64,000 nucleotides of DNA from positions 1-64,000 of the forward strand of contig NZ_MTQP01000055.1 in the NCBI RefSeq assembly GCF_001984175.1, written 5' to 3'. Position 1 is the first letter of the stretch. Each line of letters begins with the position of its first letter. Below the pieces are notes generated by a model that was not told where the DNA came from, did not search any database, and saw only the letters and a program-made list of their open reading frames with translations. The DNA comes from Saccharothrix sp. ALI-22-I (GTDB lineage: Bacteria > Actinomycetota > Actinomycetes > Mycobacteriales > Pseudonocardiaceae). The position numbers were made by a program, and so were the translations under genes. This document shows positions 59,008 through 64,000 of the stretch, one piece after another.

Positions 59008-61524
59008 TCAGAGAGCTCGCCACACGCAGCCCAAGGGCTCGTGATAGTCGAAGCCTGCCGGCGGCGCATCGAGGAAGTCCACTGTGTACCGCTCCTGGTT
59101 CCCGACCGGGATCCGGAACCGCGCGATCATGCGCTGGTCGGTGCGGCACTGGCCGTTCACCGGTTTGAGCACGAGGCCGACCCCGGATTCCAGTCGCCAG
59201 TCGGGCTTTTCGGTGCTGGTGTCCAGGGTGGAGTAGTGGTTCGGATCCAGGCCGCCGCACGCCCTGACGCTCGCGTTGCACATGAAGTCCCGGATCAGGC
59301 TCGCCGTGCCACCGTCGGGAATCGCTCCGACGGGGTACGCGTAGCCGAGAAATTTTTCGGCGTGGTACCGCTCTTGCACCGTCCCCTCGAAGCGGAGGAT
59401 GTAGACGGGGGACCCGTTGTCGTGCTGGTAACGCCACAGCGGTACGGCTTGGTAGGGCGAGTAGTGCACGATCACCACGCCGCCGCGCTGCAGGGTGCCT
59501 GGGGCGGGTTGCTGGTCGGAGACCACGGCTCGGGGGTGGACACCGTCCGGCCGGAGCTCGCACGTCCAGCCGCCTTCGGCCAAGGTCTGGCACGCCTGCT
59601 CCTTGGTCATGTTCCTGACGTCAGGGACCGGAGGTAGCGGGGCGGCTTGGCGGTACACGGTCAGCACGACGGCGTCCCCGATGCGGACCTGTGCACCGGG
59701 TGCGGGGGTCGACGACTCGACGGTTCCGGGAGCCGGGCCCTCATTGCCCTGCTCGATCCGGCACTGCACCTGGTCGTTCGACTCGGCGATGATCGCGCTG
59801 CAGGCCGCGTCACCGGCGTGCACCCCACCGCGGAGGTCGGGCATCGCCACGAAACCCCAGTGGCGAACGGCGACCCTGGTACCCGCGGTGACGAATTCGC
59901 CGCCCTTCGGTGACTGCTCGGCGACCACGCCCAGCGCGGCCCAGTTCGCCCCGGCGGTCGGCATGGCCTGCTCGTCGCAGACGTCACCGCCGGGCGGCGC
60001 CGCGGCGGCGTTGACCGAGTCGCACGCCGGCGTGACGAGCATGCCGACGACATCGGGGACGCGCACGTTGTCGCCGTAGACGTGAACGGTCACCGTCGAG
60101 CCCTCGGGCGCTTCTGTGCCGCCGCGCGGGTTGGTGTCGCGGACCGTCCCGGTGGCCCCACCCGGCCCGATCTCCACCACCTGGCAGCGCAGTGCGGCCG
60201 CCTCGACCAGCGTGCAGGCCTGTTGCCGATCCGTGCCGGGTGGGACGACCGGGACGGTGCGCTTGGGCACCTGTGGCGGGGTCACGGTCGCCGTCGGGGA
60301 AGTGGTCGCGGTGGGGCTTGCCGGTGAGGTTGGTCGGGTGGTCGACGGCGGCGGGGGCGTCGAGCTGCGGGGCGGTTCCGACGGTTGCACGGGTTCGGGG
60401 TTCTCGGTGTCGGTCTTCACACCGGGCGCCTTGCCCTTGTCGATCACGGTGCGCCGCCCGTCCGGGTCCACCGCGACCGTGCGGCGGTCCACCGGGTCAT
60501 TGGCCACCACGCGCTTGTCCTGCACCTCGACGGTGAACTTCTCCGACTTGCCCGGCACCGTGATCGACTCGGTGCGGGAGCCGGTGCGCAGGTCGAACGA
60601 CCGCAGCTCGTGCTCGGCGTAGTCGGGGACGTAGACGCGGTCCTCCAGCACGACCGGTGCGCCCAGGTTGTGGTCGACGCCCTTGGGCAGGTCGAATTCG
60701 CGCCGTTGGCCGGTGCGCGGGTCCACCGAGACGAGCTTGCCCCTGCGGTCCAGCACGAGCAGGTAGCGGCCCGCACCCTTGGCCGAGGGCACGGACACGG
60801 TGTCGCCGTGTGGCACCGGCTCGCGGCTGATCGACTTCAGCGGCGTCGCGGCGACGTCCAGCGCCTCACCGGACCGCGTGATGCCGATCGGCCGTCCGTC
60901 GGCCAGGGTCAGGTGCTCGATGGGCTCCGGTGCGGGGACGGTTCGCTCCACCTGTCCGCCGACCACGTGCACGGCCTTGCCGTCCTCGGTCAGCACCCAG
61001 ATGCCCGCTCCGCCGTCGCCCACCGCGGTCGGCGTGGCGCGGGGCACCGACACCGGGGTCTGCGGGGTGCCGTCGGGGTCGATCAGCTCGACGACGTCCT
61101 CGCCCGGCCGCAAGAGGTAGGCGGCCGAGGTGGCTGCGACGACGACGGGCACCTCGTCGGGGCGCGGCACGCCCGCGGACGACTGGTTGATCGGCGCACC
61201 CTGCTTGCCCAGGTCCTCGTTGAGCAGGAGCACCTGCCCGGTGGCGTGGTTGACCGACGCGGTGCGGCCGTCGGCGAGCCGGACCAGCTCCAGTTGCTGC
61301 CCACCCGTGGCCAAGGCCCGTGCTTCCGCCTCGACGCGTTCGGTTTCGGTGTTGACCTGCACCACCCCGTCACCGTGGTGCACGATGGCCTGAGCATTGC
61401 TCAATTCCGTGTCCGTCATGCTGTAACCAGCGCCGACCGATGCCGCGAACACCGCCGCGAGTACCGCGCCGACCAGCACGAGCAGGCGTGATGTGCTTTT
61501 TCGACGGGCTGGCGATTCACTCAC
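59008..61524 (-). CDS. Membrane-anchored beta-propeller and PASTA-like protein (838 aa)
   Basis: A short cytosolic N terminus (SESPARRKSTSR) and one membrane helix (LLVLVGAVLAAVFAASVGAG) lead to a large outer part. Residues 50-370 are propeller-like repeats (SGEALDVAATPL, LVSVDPRTGQRREFDLPKGV). A Thr/Pro/Ser linker follows (SSTPPPPSTTRPTSPASPTA). Several PASTA-like modules come next: VRVPDVVGMLVTPACDSVNA, VAMPDLRGGVHAGDAACSAI and PPVPDVRNMTKEQACQTLAE. A final 150-residue domain ends GFDYHEPLGCVWRAL. PASTA modules bind peptidoglycan or muropeptides. The GTG start at 61524 follows GGAGA. It is divergent from the FHA genes. Confidence 0.87.
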   Translation of the reverse strand: MSESPARRKSTSRLLVLVGAVLAAVFAASVGAGYSMTDTELSNAQAIVHHGDGVVQVNTETERVEAEARALATGGQQLELVRLADGRTASVNHATGQVLLLNEDLGKQGAPINQSSAGVPRPDEVPVVVAATSAAYLLRPGEDVVELIDPDGTPQTPVSVPRATPTAVGDGGAGIWVLTEDGKAVHVVGGQVERTVPAPEPIEHLTLADGRPIGITRSGEALDVAATPLKSISREPVPHGDTVSVPSAKGAGRYLLVLDRRGKLVSVDPRTGQRREFDLPKGVDHNLGAPVVLEDRVYVPDYAEHELRSFDLRTGSRTESITVPGKSEKFTVEVQDKRVVANDPVDRRTVAVDPDGRRTVIDKGKAPGVKTDTENPEPVQPSEPPRSSTPPPPSTTRPTSPASPTATTSPTATVTPPQVPKRTVPVVPPGTDRQQACTLVEAAALRCQVVEIGPGGATGTVRDTNPRGGTEAPEGSTVTVHVYGDNVRVPDVVGMLVTPACDSVNAAAAPPGGDVCDEQAMPTAGANWAALGVVAEQSPKGGEFVTAGTRVAVRHWGFVAMPDLRGGVHAGDAACSAIIAESNDQVQCRIEQGNEGPAPGTVESSTPAPGAQVRIGDAVVLTVYRQAAPLPPVPDVRNMTKEQACQTLAEGGWTCELRPDGVHPRAVVSDQQPAPGTLQRGGVVIVHYSPYQAVPLWRYQHDNGSPVYILRFEGTVQERYHAEKFLGYAYPVGAIPDGGTASLIRDFMCNASVRACGGLDPNHYSTLDTSTEKPDWRLESGVGLVLKPVNGQCRTDQRMIARFRIPVGNQERYTVDFLDAPPAGFDYHEPLGCVWRAL

Positions 61525-61648
61525 TTGAGGTCTCCGGTACGACGATTGGAGTAACGCGTCATTCGGGCGTGGCACGGGGTGCTTGTGGAGGGTACAAAAG
61601 CGCCGGGCGCCGTCAAATGGGAAGTACTCCCCAAGGGTCGGAGGATTT

Positions 61649-62329
61649 GTGAGCGGGCAACTGCCGGTGGAGGTCCGGGTGGGTGCGCGGGCCTACACCG
61701 TGTCACCGGGTGAGGAGTTCGAGTTCGGCCGTTCGAGGGAGTGCACGGTGTGCCTGGATCCCGACGACGCGGCGATCTCGCGCCGCGCGGGCGTGATCAC
61801 CTCGGAGAACGGCATCTGGTTCGTGGTCAACACGAGCGGCAGGCGCGGGCTCGAACTCGTCGACGACCGCGGGCTGCGCAGCCTGGTCGCACCGGGGAAG
61901 CGCTCTGTGCTGCAGGGATCGATGCGCGTTTACGTGCAGGGAAGTCGACCTCAACCGCACGTCGTGGAGATCGACGCCCATGAATTCGATTCCGCATTAG
62001 TGCGGGAATTGCCGACCGGGCAGCCCACCATCACCGGTGACGATGTCGTGCTCACCCGGGAGGAGAAGCTGGCACTGACCGCGCTGTTCGCCGGTTACCT
62101 GCAGAAGGGTGCGGCCTATGATCCCTACCCGCGCACTTATGACGCCGCCGCCAAGCGGTTGGGTTGGCCGCGCACCACGCTGCTGCGCAAGGTCGAATAT
62201 CTGCGCACCCGTCTGACGAAGGCGGGAGTGCCCAACATGAACGGCGCCAACGCGTTGATCAACCTCGCCGAGCACGTCCTGACCCGCGGCCTGATCACCG
62301 AGCACGACCTGCGCCTCGTCGGCCTGTGA
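61649..62329 (+). CDS. FHA domain protein with C-terminal HTH-like region (226 aa)
   Basis: An N-terminal FHA domain (residues 5-95): YTVSPGEEFEFGRSRECTVC (GRS core), LDPDDAAISRRAGVITSENG and FVVNTSGRRGLELVDDRGLR. It binds phosphothreonine peptides. The C-terminal part (130-226) has LTREEKLALTALFAGYL, AAKRLGWPRTTLLRKVEYLR and NLAEHVLTRGLITEHDLRLV, which looks like a winged or HTH region. It may turn kinase signals into transcription. GTG 61649 follows GGAGG. It is 124 bases from the divergent PASTA-like gene. Confidence 0.85.
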   Translation: MSGQLPVEVRVGARAYTVSPGEEFEFGRSRECTVCLDPDDAAISRRAGVITSENGIWFVVNTSGRRGLELVDDRGLRSLVAPGKRSVLQGSMRVYVQGSRPQPHVVEIDAHEFDSALVRELPTGQPTITGDDVVLTREEKLALTALFAGYLQKGAAYDPYPRTYDAAAKRLGWPRTTLLRKVEYLRTRLTKAGVPNMNGANALINLAEHVLTRGLITEHDLRLVGL

Positions 62330-62418
62330 CGCCGGTTTGGGAAGGGCTTCCGATTCCGTCGCGACAGCGGGCTGCCTAGCGTCCGGACCGACGGCGGAAC
62401 CGATCGCGGGAGCGGCAC

Positions 62419-64000
62419 GTGGTGGAGGTCGGGTTGGTGTGCGTCGGGCGCGACGGCGTCCGGCGCGCGGTCGTCGTGACCGTCGGGCCGGAGCACCGGG
62501 TCGCGGAGTTGGCTCGGGCGCTGGGCTGCCGTGAAGCCCTCTACCTGGGGCCGGTCGCGCTGCCGGGTTGGCTGCCGGTGAGCGGGTCGGGCATCGCGAA
62601 CGGCACGGTCCTCGGCCTGGACGCGGCACCGCCTGTCGACCGCGGCGCGGCGGTGGGCGGCGGCGCGCGGGAGGTGGCGGTCGTGGGCGGTCTGCACTGC
62701 GGGCCGAGCACGACTCTGTACCCGGTGGGGGAGTTGAAGATCGGTCGTGCGGCGGATGCCGACCTGGTCCTGGCCGACGCGGAGGTGAGCAGGCGACACG
62801 CCCGGCTGCGGATCTCTGCGGAAGCCGAACGCGTCCACCTGGAGGACGCCGGTTCGCGCAACGGCGTGAGGTGGCGCGGGTGGCTGCTGGAGGGTTCGGC
62901 GGAGCTGGTCCCCGGTGACGTCGCGGAGTTGGGCGAGACGGTGATCGGCCTGCGCGAGACCGTACCCGCCGATGCGGAGCTGACCGACGCGCCGGATGGG
63001 ATGAGCCGGGTGTTGCACCGTCCGGCCGAGCGCCCGACCACGGTGGCGTCCGGCGAGGAACGGGTGCTCCGCGCGCACGACCCCGATCCGACGATGCTGG
63101 TGAGCATCGCCTGCGGACCGTCCGCCCGGCTGTGGGAGCGTCGCCGCACCGATCCGGACTTCCTGCGCCTGCGCCTCGGGTTGCACGACCGGCCGGCCGA
63201 GGTCCGTTCGCCGTTCGCCGTTCCTGCGCCGATGCTCCACGCGGTGCCGGTCACGGCGGACCTGCACGAGGCCGGCGCGCTCGGCCTCGCCGGACCGCGT
63301 CCCGCGCTGCTCGCCTCGGCGAGGGCAGTCGTCGCGCAGGCCGCGGTGTTGTGCGCACCGGACGACCTGGTGATCGTGGTGGTGACAGGGCCGGGCGGAG
63401 CGTCGGATTGGGAGTGGGCCGGCTGGCTGCCGCACACCCGGCCCCCGATCACGGAGTTCGACTGCTCGCGGCTCGTCGCCACCGACGAGGACCAGGCTCG
63501 CGCCAGGCTCGGTGAACTGCGCGCTCTGGTGGTGCGGCGCCGTGCCGCGCCGCGGTCCGGCGGGAGCCGGGTGCTCGTCGTCCTCGACGGCGTGCGGCGG
63601 CTGCACGGGGTGCCCGGCCTGGCGGAGGTGCTGGCGGAGGTGCTGGCCGAGGGGCCGGCGGCAGGTGTCACCGCGCTGTGCCTGGAGGAGGACCCGGACG
63701 GGCTGCCCGGCGCCTGCGGCACGACCCTGGTGGCCGGCAACGAATCGGGCAGCCGTGCCGAGTTGCGGTACCGGGGGTTCCCCGCGGTGGCCGACGTGCT
63801 GGTGGACGGGCTCCTCCCGGAGCACGCGACGCGGCTCGGCTTGGCGCTCGCGCCGATCGTCATGCCGGGCGACGGCCCGCAGGAGCCGCGAGGAGCAGCG
63901 GGAGGTGACCTGTCCGTGCGACCGCGGCTGATCACCGACCTGGGGCGTGCGACCGGGAAGCCGGTGGAGGCCGAGGACGGCCGCACCGGCGTGGTGGTCA
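62419..64000 (+). CDS. FHA-FtsK/SpoIIIE (EssC-like) ATPase, 5' part
   Basis: The open frame runs off the window. Residues 1-95 are a beta-rich N-terminal domain, and residues 105-175 an FHA domain (TLYPVGELKIGRAADADLVL, DAEVSRRHARLRI, GSRNGVRW). A region (about 250-430) resembling the EssC/EccC pre-ATPase part follows: RLRLGLHDRPAEVRSPF, RAVVAQAAVLCAPDDLVIVV and WAGWLPHTRPP. This is the layout of the motor ATPase of type VII-like secretion in Gram-positives. No Walker motif is reached before the window ends. GTG 62419 follows GGGAG. Confidence 0.82.
   Translation, partial: MVEVGLVCVGRDGVRRAVVVTVGPEHRVAELARALGCREALYLGPVALPGWLPVSGSGIANGTVLGLDAAPPVDRGAAVGGGAREVAVVGGLHCGPSTTLYPVGELKIGRAADADLVLADAEVSRRHARLRISAEAERVHLEDAGSRNGVRWRGWLLEGSAELVPGDVAELGETVIGLRETVPADAELTDAPDGMSRVLHRPAERPTTVASGEERVLRAHDPDPTMLVSIACGPSARLWERRRTDPDFLRLRLGLHDRPAEVRSPFAVPAPMLHAVPVTADLHEAGALGLAGPRPALLASARAVVAQAAVLCAPDDLVIVVVTGPGGASDWEWAGWLPHTRPPITEFDCSRLVATDEDQARARLGELRALVVRRRAAPRSGGSRVLVVLDGVRRLHGVPGLAEVLAEVLAEGPAAGVTALCLEEDPDGLPGACGTTLVAGNESGSRAELRYRGFPAVADVLVDGLLPEHATRLGLALAPIVMPGDGPQEPRGAAGGDLSVRPRLITDLGRATGKPVEAEDGRTGVVV

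Overview
The window is 64 kb of very GC-rich DNA with the codon bias, GTG/TTG starts, ECF-type and MarR/PadR/IclR/PucR regulators, large secreted hydrolases and FHA/PASTA/FtsK proteins of a soil actinomycete. The gene style fits Pseudonocardiales (Saccharothrix/Lentzea/Actinosynnema-like), which is an inference from style and not a database match. No rRNA, tRNA or CRISPR array was seen.

Layout. 1-1950: sugar uptake (end of an AbfB-domain hydrolase, a sugar-binding lipoprotein, a RbsD/FucU mutarotase). 2.0-6.7 kb: a small stress/heptose island (KGP-like small protein, Hsp20-like protein, DUF2795 protein, GT9 glycosyltransferase, HldE) with two GTTT-N15-GGGTAT promoters. 7-10 kb: a pterin dehydratase-VOC fusion, an FAD oxidoreductase and a divergent IclR regulator. 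9.9-10.75 kb: three truncated genes side by side. 10.9-15.9 kb: a large S8 protease, a membrane protein and MsrA. 15.86-18.13 kb: a MOSC gene split by an IS200/IS605 element carrying tnpA and tnpB. 18.2-22 kb: a MarR/SDR pair, a gutted S8 protease pseudogene and a SigE-family sigma factor with its membrane partner. 22.25-30.36 kb: a 2607-residue RHS/HINT polymorphic toxin and its likely immunity gene. 30.9-39.2 kb: rtcB, then a tightly overlapping five-gene operon (unknown protein, Zn/KH protein, vWA protein, Ser/Thr kinase with beta-propeller, small unknown protein). 39.3-48.8 kb: a PadR/membrane pair, a trypsin-like protease, a lipoprotein, a DUF4386 protein, and a GABA block (permease, PucR regulator, GabT). 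48.9-50.4 kb: an APH-like kinase between two regulator remnants. 50.6-57.7 kb: a WGR/beta-propeller protein, an unknown protein and a 1500-residue double-GH43 enzyme behind a LacI-type operator. 57.9-64 kb: two membrane proteins, a PASTA-like membrane protein, an FHA-HTH protein and the start of an FHA/FtsK (EssC-like) ATPase.

How it fits together. The most unusual unit is 30886-39213. RtcB, which seals 2',3'-cyclic-phosphate/5'-OH RNA ends, sits ahead of an operon joining an RNA-binding KH/zinc protein, a MIDAS-containing vWA protein and a cytosolic kinase. This looks like a regulated RNA-repair or RNA-quality system. It lies directly downstream of an RHS toxin whose tip resembles small RNase toxins. 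The window is also rich in gene debris (at least ten remnants), a sign of active local rearrangement.
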